NCBI RefSeq assembly: GCF_029889905.1
Contig: NZ_JARANZ010000009.1
Location: 1 to 64,000, forward strand
From: Chromohalobacter sp. 11-W
Lineage (GTDB): Bacteria > Pseudomonadota > Gammaproteobacteria > Pseudomonadales > Halomonadaceae
Direction of reading: 5' to 3'
Length of the DNA stretch: 64,000 nucleotides
The notes under the pieces are model-generated. The model did not search any database and was not told the origin of the DNA. It saw only the letters and a program-made list of their open reading frames with translations. The translations under genes and the position numbers were made by a program. Positions 1-7,933 of the stretch are shown piece after piece (positions within the stretch are counted from its first letter, which is position 1; the number at the start of each line of letters is the position of its first letter).

Positions 1-954
1 CAAGAGCAAGACCTATCGCGGCAGCAAGTACAACGAACTGGTCTTCGACGACGCCACCGACCAGGAGCGCGTGCGCCTCAACTCCGAAGCCGAGAAGAGC
101 CAGCTCAACCTCGGCTACCTGATCCACCAGACCGGCAACACCCGCGGCGCCTTCCGTGGCACCGGCTTCGAACTGCGCAGCGATGCCTATGGCGCCATTC
201 GCGCCAACCAGGGGCTCTATCTCACCAGCTGGGGCCAGCTCGGTGCCCGCGGCGACCAGCTCGACCTCACCCCGGCCCAACAACAGCTCGACAGCGCCTA
301 CCAGCTCACCGATACGCTCAGTCAGAGCGCCCAGGATCACAACGCCGAAGCGCTCGACAGCCGGACGAATCTCAAGCAGGCCGGCACGGACGCCGACGAC
401 ACCTACGGCAACAGCGAACAGCTCGCGGATACCAAGCAAGACAGCGCCAGTGGCGCCACGGACAGCGGCGGAAGAGGCGAAGCCGCGCGCATGAAAGCGC
501 CCTGGCTGCACCTGGCCTCCCCGGCGGGGATCACGGCGAGCACCCCGGAGTCGACCCACCTGGCCCAGGGCAAATCGCTCAGCGTGGCCAGCGGCGAGGA
601 CGTCAACATCGCCACCGGTAAGAGTCTGGTCGCCTCGATCTCGGAGAAGCTTTCGTTATTCGTCTATCGTGCCGGGATCAAGCTCTTCGCCGGTCGTGGC
701 AAGGTCGAAGTGCAGGCCCAGAGCGATGCGATGGAGTTGACCGCGCAGAAGGACGTCAAGATCACCTCCACCGAAGGGCGGGTCGAGATCAACGCCGCCA
801 ACGGCATCCTGCTACATAGCGGCGGCGGCTATATCCGTATCGAAGGCGGCAACATCGACGTCCACGGCCCCGGCAAGGTCGACGTCAAGGGCGCGCAGCA
901 CCAATTCGGCGGACCGACGAGCATGAACGTGGCGATGCCCGATTTGCCGGAGGG
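1..954 (+). repeat. Long direct repeat of the vgrG 3' end, copy A
   Basis: These 954 bp match 11755-12708 with scattered substitutions, the densest cluster near 424-455, and no length change (constant offset 11754). Similarity stops abruptly after the codons for MPDLPEG. The pair brackets the Tox1 and Tox2 modules and could serve for homologous recombination. The repeat may extend to the left of the window. Confidence 0.9.
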
Positions 955-1015
955 GGCATGCGAAACCCAATTTGCCGGCGATGACGCGGCTTCGACCGGC
1001 GCCAGCCCCCTCTAG
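2..1015 (+). CDS. vgrG: Type VI secretion VgrG spike protein, C-terminal part (5' end outside the window)
   Basis: The reading frame is open from the first bases and has no start in the window, so 337 residues of a larger protein are visible. From about residue 160 the sequence is a repetitive beta-rich DUF2345 (VgrG C-terminal) domain, with motifs such as KDVKITSTEGRVEINAANG and GGGYIRIEGGNIDVHG. The preceding part carries the usual VgrG linker motifs (YNELVFDD, QLNLGYL, GTGFELRSDAYGAIRA). VgrG forms the puncturing tip of the T6SS needle and carries effectors bound through DUF4123 adaptors, and such an adaptor gene follows after 12 bp. A nearly identical copy lies at 11755-12708; the two differ in their last residues (here ending ...GASPL). 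Whether this copy is full length upstream cannot be seen. Confidence 0.88.
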   Translation, partial: KSKTYRGSKYNELVFDDATDQERVRLNSEAEKSQLNLGYLIHQTGNTRGAFRGTGFELRSDAYGAIRANQGLYLTSWGQLGARGDQLDLTPAQQQLDSAYQLTDTLSQSAQDHNAEALDSRTNLKQAGTDADDTYGNSEQLADTKQDSASGATDSGGRGEAARMKAPWLHLASPAGITASTPESTHLAQGKSLSVASGEDVNIATGKSLVASISEKLSLFVYRAGIKLFAGRGKVEVQAQSDAMELTAQKDVKITSTEGRVEINAANGILLHSGGGYIRIEGGNIDVHGPGKVDVKGAQHQFGGPTSMNVAMPDLPEGACETQFAGDDAASTGASPL

Positions 1016-1027
1016 AGTGGAGCGATC

Positions 1028-1945
1028 ATGTCATCCTACGAAACCGGTCGCTCTTTCCCAGCCGACAGCCCGACCCACCGCGTGGAAACGGCTGACGCGT
1101 TCGATCCGCAATGGTTAATGGAGTGTCAGTACGCGCTCCTAAATCCTCTGCGGGTCGAAAAGGCGGACATAGCAGACCTTTCCTGCCAGCCACTGAAAAC
1201 GCCGTCAGTGAAAGTACGCGACCACTTGTTGCCACAACTGGTCTGTCTGGAGAGGTTGTCCCACACGCAACGGGAGTCGCTGCTGCCACAGCTCATGCGT
1301 TATCAGCGACGGGGTGACTGCCTTTTCTCGGCATTGCTTCAAAGCGATGCCCCGCCCGAAGACATACTCCAGCACTTTCGCTTCACACTGGAACAGACGC
1401 GCTGGGGAAGTCGCCAGAAGTGGTGGCTGCGCTATTACGATCCGGCGATATTTCAGCACCTGTGCTGGTTGCTGGACGAATCCCAGATGAACCGTCTGCT
1501 GGGACCCATCAAACGCTGGCACTGGCCAGCACCGCACGAACACTGGTCCTCACTGGCCGGCTGCCAAGTGGAAAAGCCTGCCATCAATACGCCCCTGCTC
1601 TCCGACGAGCAGTGGGCCGCCATCGATCGAATGGCCATGCTCAACACCACATTGGGCCGCCTGAACATGCTGGCTCCGGAATCGGCAACCACGTTCGAGA
1701 ACTGCCGATGGCTCGATCGCCTGCTGGAAGAAGCCCAGACACATTTCGGCATGACCGATCCGGACGACCGCCGCCTATATGCCGAACAAGCAGCGCGCTT
1801 TCATCCACGTATTCACGATCATCCGGCTCTTCAAAGACGTCTTGACGAAGTTCGTGAAACGGAGGCGCGCTACTCCTTCATCTGCGAGAACTTGTCGGCG
1901 ATAGATATGCACACCATGGCTTTAGAACTCAAGGAATCAACATGA
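1028..1945 (+). CDS. DUF4123 T6SS effector adaptor/chaperone (Tap/TEC type)
   Basis: This 305-residue protein has the DUF4123 hallmark in its middle: a WWLRYYDP stretch followed by a helix and LLGPIKRWHW, matching the family pattern (R-x-x-DP ... LLGPI-x-x-W). DUF4123 proteins load a cognate effector onto the VgrG tip. The gene sits 12 bp behind vgrG, and its stop overlaps the toxin start by 4 bp (ATGA), so adaptor and toxin are translationally coupled. It is distantly related to the adaptor at 12781-13680 (similar length and layout, clearly different sequence), consistent with each adaptor fitting a different toxin N-terminus. Confidence 0.85.
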   Translation: MSSYETGRSFPADSPTHRVETADAFDPQWLMECQYALLNPLRVEKADIADLSCQPLKTPSVKVRDHLLPQLVCLERLSHTQRESLLPQLMRYQRRGDCLFSALLQSDAPPEDILQHFRFTLEQTRWGSRQKWWLRYYDPAIFQHLCWLLDESQMNRLLGPIKRWHWPAPHEHWSSLAGCQVEKPAINTPLLSDEQWAAIDRMAMLNTTLGRLNMLAPESATTFENCRWLDRLLEEAQTHFGMTDPDDRRLYAEQAARFHPRIHDHPALQRRLDEVRETEARYSFICENLSAIDMHTMALELKEST

Positions 1946-4677
1946 CGGGATCGTCCGGTAACGTCCAATCCATTAGCAGTTGCCGTGTCTGTCAACGCAG
2001 CGGTCTGCCGATTTTCCCGCTGCGCTACGCTGTCACGCGCACCGATGGCCGAGATCAAGCTGGCGAGCCTGCCGGGCCGGTCGTGCCCCACTCGCTGACC
2101 GATGACAGTCTCACGGCCACGCCGCTTCCTGAGGGGCAACACTATACCCTGAGGCTGCTACGCTCGGGCTTTCTTTACGTGTTCAATGAGACACGCGGCC
2201 ACTGGATCGGACATGTCGTCACCGACGCGGGCTACCTGATCGAGTACGTCAATCTTCCTCAAGACGAGGCGATGGCGATCGATCCCGAAAATCCGCAACC
2301 CATCGATGGACGGCTGCAGCCGCCCCCCGATGAGCCAGAGTTCGCCTGCGCCGCCAACCCGGATCACGCCTACCCCGGTCGTTGTATCATGATCCCCAAT
2401 GCCGACCGTGCCGATACGATTTACCTGGCCTTCTCCGATGTGGCCTGGACCAAGCGGGTCTGGAAAGAGCATGCGACTAACGAAAACGGTCGGCGCGACG
2501 CCATGCGCCGGATCTCGCTGGCCCAGTGGCGTAGCGGCAGCGCGCAATACGCCGACACGCTGGACAAGATCGGCGACTACTTGGCTGAAGCGCACTATCA
2601 CTGGACGCTACCCAATCAGCATGGCAGCTCCGGATCCTGGAACCGGGGAAGTACGGGATCCTGGGGGGAGGATAGTTACCAGGGAACTGCTTTCAGTTTC
2701 AGCCCGTTTTCCTTTCACGGCATGAAGGAACGAGTCGAGGGGCTCAAGCGCTGGGCCGATGAGCAGGCCGAGCCGTTGGACATGACGCCCATGTTGGTGG
2801 GCCTCGAAGATCCGGTCGGCATCACGGTCGATTTGTCGACGCTGATGGCGTCACGCCTGAAAGAGTTCATGAACAGTGATGGTCGGCGCTGGCCACTGGC
2901 CACCGCTGCCACGATCGATGCACTGGAACCCGCGATTCGCGAGCAGGCTCAATTTCGCTATATCGACAAAAGAGTGGAATCGGGGCCCTTGCATCGGCCC
3001 ATCTTCGCCGGCCCTGGGCAACCTTCATGGGAGGAGCAGCAGCGCATCAACGCTTATCACGACCGTCTGGAGGCAAGCCGGGAGGCAGGCACAGACTTCT
3101 ATAAAGAGGAGCGTGATAAAGCACGTAAAGAGGTTTCCGAGAGTATCACGCCCGAGGAGCTAAAACGCGAGGCCGACGATGCCTGGGCTCAATACCGCAG
3201 CCGACTACAGGACGGCCAACCCGAGTTCTGGAAACGCACACAGTTTCAGTTGGAGCAGGAGCGTTTCGACCAGAACGTGATGCTGCCGCTGGTGCGCGTT
3301 CACCAGGCCTGGCTGACCGGGCCCGCAGTGCGCGCGCAGTTCAATGCGCATTTCGATGACCGGGATGCCGAGTCGGGGCAAGCCTTTGCCGATACGCTGG
3401 TGCTATGCCTTCAGGACACGCAGCAGTATGGTCCGGCCTTTGAGCAGTATCTCGAATGGCTGACCGCCTCCACAATCACCGACGACAATCTGCTGCTGCG
3501 CGGTATATTGCTCAACCTTCGGGTCGTTCGAGAAGCGGTCAACGCTCAATCGAGTGGCCAACCCATCGACCAGGTAGGCACCCTGCCCTGGACCGGACTG
3601 GTGTCGGGTTACCAGTCCTCCACCGAGGATCTGGCCGAAGCCCGTGCCGCCCCCGGGCGCCTGCTAGGTGCGGTGATGGCGCCCGTCTTGAAAGTGATGG
3701 ACGAACAGGCGGTACGCCCGGCACTGATCGCACTGGGCATCACCGCCAACCGCAAGGTGGTCCACACCCGGGTGACCGGCCATGTCAGCGATGCCATCGA
3801 TGCGCTCATTCGGGACATGCAGCGAATCAATCCCGCATTGAGGGACACCGACCAGAGCCTGCTCAAACGCAAGCTGGAAATCCAGACCCGCGGCAGCCAG
3901 CGGCGTATGCAAGCCGCCGGGGGCGGTGAATGGGACATCAGCATCGTGCATGATCGCCTCGTTCTCGAGGAACTCGACTCTTCCAGCGGTTCGCTCACCA
4001 CCACCAACCGCGCCGCCAGTGCCGTGCTGGATTACAACGAGTGGCAGCGAACCTACGGATCGGTCTGGGGCAGCATGGCCGACCGCAACACCCAGTTAGG
4101 TATCGTCAGCCTTGCATTTGGCACCTGGGCATTGATGGCGCAGGCAAAGGCCATGGACGAGGCAACAGCCGATGGCCGCAGCGAGGCGCAATGGCGTTTT
4201 GAGGCACTGGTCTCCGGTGCGTTCGGCTCCGTGGCGGATACCGCGCATGCCATTCTGGAACGCTCTCGTCGGGTAGGCGGAAGACTGGCGCAAAAAGCCG
4301 GCAAGATATGGCGCGGCGTGTTCCGAGTTGGCGGGAAATTATTGGGCTTTGCAGCAGCAGCGATAATGGTATTTTGGGATGGATATAATGCTTTCAATCA
4401 AGCAAAAAAAGGAAACATTGGACTGGCTTTTCTTTATGGTGCCTCAGCCATTGCTGGGGCCGGCGCCTTTATAGCACTCACGATTTTAAGTGCGACTGGC
4501 ATCGGAATCGTACTGGCCGCTGCAGCCATCGTGGTCAATATCTTTATTGCTTCATGGAGCAACAATGAGCTTCAGGATTGGATGGAAAAATGTTACTTCG
4601 GTGTTGAAGATTCGAATGAACAGTTTTCTAGCTTGAAAGCGGAAATCGATGCATTTGAGGTCCTGACCGATCAATAG
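1942..4677 (+). CDS. Tox1: VasX/BTH_I2691-like T6SS membrane toxin
   Basis: The protein has 911 residues. The N-terminus carries Cys14-x-x-Cys17 followed by GLPIFPLRYAV, then YTLRLLRSGFLYVF. This is the layout of the VasX N-terminal region/T6SS effector BTH_I2691 family as I know it. A long, mostly helical middle part follows, with an EEL...A-DDAW motif near residue 410. The last ~120 residues hold hydrophobic segments (AAAAIMVFWDGYN, then two long apolar stretches) and end with LQDWMEKCYFG, which suggests a colicin-like pore-forming tip. No signal peptide is seen, as expected for T6SS cargo. It is coupled to the DUF4123 gene by a 4 bp overlap and followed after 12 bp by a DUF6708-like immunity candidate. 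The tip-coding DNA (from about 4330) is more A/T-rich than the rest. Family assignment is good; pore formation is inferred. Confidence 0.8.
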   Translation: MTGSSGNVQSISSCRVCQRSGLPIFPLRYAVTRTDGRDQAGEPAGPVVPHSLTDDSLTATPLPEGQHYTLRLLRSGFLYVFNETRGHWIGHVVTDAGYLIEYVNLPQDEAMAIDPENPQPIDGRLQPPPDEPEFACAANPDHAYPGRCIMIPNADRADTIYLAFSDVAWTKRVWKEHATNENGRRDAMRRISLAQWRSGSAQYADTLDKIGDYLAEAHYHWTLPNQHGSSGSWNRGSTGSWGEDSYQGTAFSFSPFSFHGMKERVEGLKRWADEQAEPLDMTPMLVGLEDPVGITVDLSTLMASRLKEFMNSDGRRWPLATAATIDALEPAIREQAQFRYIDKRVESGPLHRPIFAGPGQPSWEEQQRINAYHDRLEASREAGTDFYKEERDKARKEVSESITPEELKREADDAWAQYRSRLQDGQPEFWKRTQFQLEQERFDQNVMLPLVRVHQAWLTGPAVRAQFNAHFDDRDAESGQAFADTLVLCLQDTQQYGPAFEQYLEWLTASTITDDNLLLRGILLNLRVVREAVNAQSSGQPIDQVGTLPWTGLVSGYQSSTEDLAEARAAPGRLLGAVMAPVLKVMDEQAVRPALIALGITANRKVVHTRVTGHVSDAIDALIRDMQRINPALRDTDQSLLKRKLEIQTRGSQRRMQAAGGGEWDISIVHDRLVLEELDSSSGSLTTTNRAASAVLDYNEWQRTYGSVWGSMADRNTQLGIVSLAFGTWALMAQAKAMDEATADGRSEAQWRFEALVSGAFGSVADTAHAILERSRRVGGRLAQKAGKIWRGVFRVGGKLLGFAAAAIMVFWDGYNAFNQAKKGNIGLAFLYGASAIAGAGAFIALTILSATGIGIVLAAAAIVVNIFIASWSNNELQDWMEKCYFGVEDSNEQFSSLKAEIDAFEVLTDQ

Positions 4678-4689
4678 GAGAAATCGGGT

Positions 4690-5736
4690 ATGAATTTTAC
4701 CGGCTTGGGGCCATATAAGTGGAAGTACAAGACGGATCGCCCACTAACAGAGGACGAGAGACGAAACCGTCTCGACAAAGAACATACGGCCAGTAGAGAG
4801 CCTAATGACGACCTCTCCGTGGCACGTATTAATAGTACTTACATGGAGCTCGTGGATCGATGGTACGCCGACAAAGGACATGCAGTTATTTATGGGATAA
4901 TTGGGGCTGCACCTATGCTTGCTTTAGTTGCCATAGGAATACAGACTGCCAAAGAGATGGCTGCCAACATTAGCCCAGGAGAGATATTATTTCTATCTTT
5001 AATGTTACTGTTTTGCACTTCCTTTCTTTTAGGCTTTTTATATCTTTCTTGTTTCGAGGCTTTTCGCCGCACGCACTACCCCATCCGGCTTAATCGCAAA
5101 AACCGCATGATTTATGCTTTTCGACCCAACGGCACCATTATCAGGGTGCCTTGGGACAACCTGTTTGTTTGTGAAGGCAGCCACTATGTACCCTTGATGG
5201 GCCGAAGATTCTACGATATTCGCGCCCACATCCTGGATAAAGATGGCGTGACAGTTCGAGAAACTTTCGCTCTTGGCTATCCTTTTTTTGGTGATGAGGA
5301 TCGTATTCTCCCCTTATGGGAATATATCCGCCGTTATATGGAAGACGACAAAGGCGTTAAAAAGAATCATGAGACCACCGATCTCTGCATGCCGGTGGGT
5401 GAACGTCGCGAAGGTCTTTATTTCGGGATCGTTCGGGGCTTTGGTATTGCTGCATTTTCCCCGTACATCGCACAGCCTCTGATGTCACCTTTCTGGGCTG
5501 TTATCACCTGGGGTCGGCTGATCGCCATGTACACCAGTCGTGTCCCCCACTGGCCTGAGGATATCGAGACCGAATGTCGGGTAGACGAGAACGACCCTTA
5601 CCGAAAGGACTGGCGCGATAACGGAAAATTTACCTTTATCGAAGGCCCCTGGCCGGTGATCTGTTTCGTGATCGGCAGTACTATTGCTATTACTGCCATC
5701 TACCTCACTATCACCAGCATGGCGAATGCCATGTAA
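4690..5736 (+). CDS. Imm1: DUF6708-like membrane protein, probable immunity to Tox1
   Basis: This 348-residue protein has two hydrophobic segments at roughly 62-82 and 95-118, a basic FRRTHYPIRLNRKNRM motif right after them, a soluble region, and further hydrophobic segments near 235-255 and at the C-terminus. I associate this layout with DUF6708 proteins found beside T6SS toxins. A clear ribosome site (AGGAG, 4676-4680) precedes the ATG. Position directly behind a membrane-active toxin, and membrane segments that change in step with the toxin tip (compare 6720-7754), support an immunity role in the inner membrane. The first ~70 residues are nearly identical to Imm2; the membrane segments are not. 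No biochemical function is known to me. Confidence 0.7.
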   Translation: MNFTGLGPYKWKYKTDRPLTEDERRNRLDKEHTASREPNDDLSVARINSTYMELVDRWYADKGHAVIYGIIGAAPMLALVAIGIQTAKEMAANISPGEILFLSLMLLFCTSFLLGFLYLSCFEAFRRTHYPIRLNRKNRMIYAFRPNGTIIRVPWDNLFVCEGSHYVPLMGRRFYDIRAHILDKDGVTVRETFALGYPFFGDEDRILPLWEYIRRYMEDDKGVKKNHETTDLCMPVGERREGLYFGIVRGFGIAAFSPYIAQPLMSPFWAVITWGRLIAMYTSRVPHWPEDIETECRVDENDPYRKDWRDNGKFTFIEGPWPVICFVIGSTIAITAIYLTITSMANAM

Positions 5737-5741
5737 ATACC

Positions 5742-6707
5742 GTGCGCCCGGCGCCTATTGCACTGGGCATCACCGCCAACCGCAAGGTGGTCCACACCCG
5801 GGTGACCGGCCATGTCAGCGATGCCATCGATGCGCTCATTCGGGACATGCAGCGAATCAATCCCGCATTGAGGGACACCGACCAGAGCCTGCTCAAACGC
5901 AAGCTGGAAATCCAGACCCGCGGCAGCCAGCGGCGTATGCAAGCCGCCGGGGGCGGTGAATGGGACATCAGCATCGTGCATGATCGCCTCGTTCTCGAGG
6001 AACTCGACTCTTCCAGCGGTTCGCTCACCACCACCAACCGCGCCGCCAGTGCCGTGCTGGATTACAACGAGTGGCAGCGAACCTACGGATCGGTCTGGGG
6101 CAGCATGGCCGACCGCAACACCCAGTTAGGTATCGTCAGCCTTGCATTTGGCACCTGGGCATTGATGGCGCAGGCAAAGGCCATGGACGAGGCAACAGCC
6201 GATGGCCGCACCGAGGCGCAATGGCGTTTTGGGGCACTGGTCCCCGGTGCGTTCGGCTCCGTGGCGGATACCGCGCATGCCATTCTGGAACGCATCCATC
6301 GTGTAACTAGTCGGCTCTCCAAGGGCCTAGGTCGAATACTGCGCAGGACTGCCGGTGGACTGGGCAAGGCTTTTGGCTTTGCAGCCGCTGCGATCATGGC
6401 TGTTTGGGATGGGTATAACTTTATAGATAAAGTTCAGAAAGGCCAGTATGGCCTTGCGTCACTCTATCTGGCTTCAGCCGTTTCCGGGTTGGGAGCTTTC
6501 GTTTTCTTAACGATTTTAAGTGTTACAGGAGTTGGGGTCTTGTTGGCTGCAATCGCGGTAGTGGTCAATATCTTTATTGCTTTATGGAGCAACAATGCGC
6601 TTCAGGAGTGGGTTGAAAAATGCTACTTCGGTGTCGAAGATTCGAATGAACAGTTTTCTAGCTTGAAAGCGGAAACCGATGCATTTGAGGTCCTGACCGA
6701 TCAATAG
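5742..6707 (+). pseudogene. Orphan toxin C-terminus (alternative tip of Tox1), N-terminus missing
   Basis: This 321-residue open frame begins, possibly at a GTG, at the equivalent of a VRPA motif deep inside Tox1 and lacks the ~590 N-terminal residues needed for VgrG loading. The first ~180 residues are nearly identical to Tox1. The tip (from about 6290) is a diverged version with the same landmarks: AAAAIMAVWDGYN, two apolar stretches, and LQEWVEKCYFG. No ribosome-binding site precedes it. It resembles the silent orphan tips known from Rhs and CDI toxin loci, which can be recombined onto the full-length toxin. It is intact as a frame, so it may be a reserve tip and not mere debris. Confidence 0.75.
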
Positions 6708-6719
6708 GAGAAATCGGGT

Positions 6720-7754
6720 ATGAATTTTACCGGCTTGGGGCCGTATAAGTGGAAGTACAAGACGGATCGCCCACTAACAGAGGACGAGAGACGAAACCGT
6801 CTCGACAAAGAACACACGGCCAGCAGAGAGCCTAATGACGACCTCTCCGTGATACGTATTAATAGTACTTACGTGGAACTCGTTGATCGATGGTATGCCG
6901 ACAAAGGACATGCAGTTATTTATGGGGTGATTGGGCTTTCCCCATCTCTCACAATTGCCCTGATGTCTATGAGCGCCATTTCAGGAATAGGTGATTCCTG
7001 GGGTGTTTTTTTAATATGGATTGCAATATCTCTAATGGTTTGCTTTTGCTTTACCTTTTCTTATCTAATTTATTTTGAAGCTTTTCGTAAAACCCACTAT
7101 CCAATCCGTCTAAATCGAAAAAATCGCATGGTGTATGCTTTTAAACCTGATGGCAATATTATCAAAGCCTCTTGGGACGACTTGTTTATCCACAAAGCTT
7201 CCAGCAAACCACCTTTGAGTGAAAAAGATTACGACATCCGAGCGCATGTCCTTGACGCAGATGGCGAGACCGTTCGAGAAACGTTCACGCTAGCCATGCC
7301 CCACTCGGGAGCAGAAGAGCGCCTGCTCGATCTCTGGGAGTACATCCGCCGCTATATGGAAGACGAAAATGGCGTGAAAAAAAATCATAAGTTAACGCAG
7401 TTCTGCTGGCCCATTGGTGAACGCCGCGAGGGGTTACGATATAGCATCATAGGCGGCTTTAGCCCTGCGGCTATTGCGCCTTACCTAGTGCAGCTACCCT
7501 TCTGCCCATATTTTGCCTTGATTACCTGGGGGCGGTTAATCGCCATGTACACTAGTCGCGTGCCCCGCTGGCCAGAAGGCATCGAAGCCGAATGTCGCAT
7601 TTCGGACAATGACCCTTATCAAAAAGACTGGCGTGACAATGGCAAGCTTTCCTTTGAGAGGAAGACCGTTCCCGTCATCGGCTTCGTCATCGGGAGTATC
7701 ATTTTGGTTGCGGCAATTACCTGGACAGTCACCAGTATTATCGACGCCATGTAA
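6720..7754 (+). CDS. Imm2: DUF6708-like membrane protein, probable immunity to the orphan tip
   Basis: This 344-residue paralogue of Imm1 has the same ribosome site and a nearly identical N-terminal ~70 residues. The hydrophobic pair (about 65-118) and parts of the C-terminus are diverged. The FRKTHYPIRLNRKNRM motif is kept. Its partner would be the orphan tip at 5742-6707, 12 bp upstream, exactly as Imm1 sits behind Tox1. The A/T-rich stretches in the variable parts contrast with the flanking DNA. The frame is intact, so the cell could stay protected against relatives carrying that tip. Confidence 0.7.
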   Translation: MNFTGLGPYKWKYKTDRPLTEDERRNRLDKEHTASREPNDDLSVIRINSTYVELVDRWYADKGHAVIYGVIGLSPSLTIALMSMSAISGIGDSWGVFLIWIAISLMVCFCFTFSYLIYFEAFRKTHYPIRLNRKNRMVYAFKPDGNIIKASWDDLFIHKASSKPPLSEKDYDIRAHVLDADGETVRETFTLAMPHSGAEERLLDLWEYIRRYMEDENGVKKNHKLTQFCWPIGERREGLRYSIIGGFSPAAIAPYLVQLPFCPYFALITWGRLIAMYTSRVPRWPEGIEAECRISDNDPYQKDWRDNGKLSFERKTVPVIGFVIGSIILVAAITWTVTSIIDAM

Positions 7755-7759
7755 AAACC

Positions 7760-7933
7760 GTGCGTCCAGCACTGAGCATCACCGCCAACTGCAAGGTGGT
7801 CCACACTCGGGTGACCGGCCATGTCAGCGATGCCATCGATGCGCTCATTCGGAACATGCAGCAAATCAATCTCGCATTGATTGAAACCGAATGGAACATC
7901 CTCATTTCAGAGTTAAGGAGCGGACATGAGTAG
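7760..7933 (+). pseudogene. Remnant of a third toxin-tip cassette
   Basis: After the Imm2 stop, 7760-7871 again matches the cassette start (VRPAL, then ITAN, VVHTRVTGHVSDAIDALIR), with a 9 bp deletion and several substitutions. The match then ends, and an unrelated short tail runs into a TAG inside the start of Tox2. Nothing of a tip or immunity gene remains. It marks where the Tox2 module was joined to the array. Confidence 0.72.

Larger units (their letters stand above)
3714..7871 (+). repeat. Tandem cassette repeat: toxin tip plus immunity, two full units and a scrap
   Basis: The stretch from 3714 to about 4262 recurs at 5744-6292 with a constant offset of 2030 bp and almost no differences. 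A second near-identical block, covering the last toxin codons and the start of the immunity gene, lies at about 4590-4900 and 6620-6930 with the same offset. Between the blocks the toxin tips, and after them the immunity membrane segments, are diverged. A third, decayed start of the same unit sits at 7760-7871. Each new unit begins just after the stop of the preceding immunity gene (ATGTAAA...ACCGTGCG). Confidence 0.88.
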
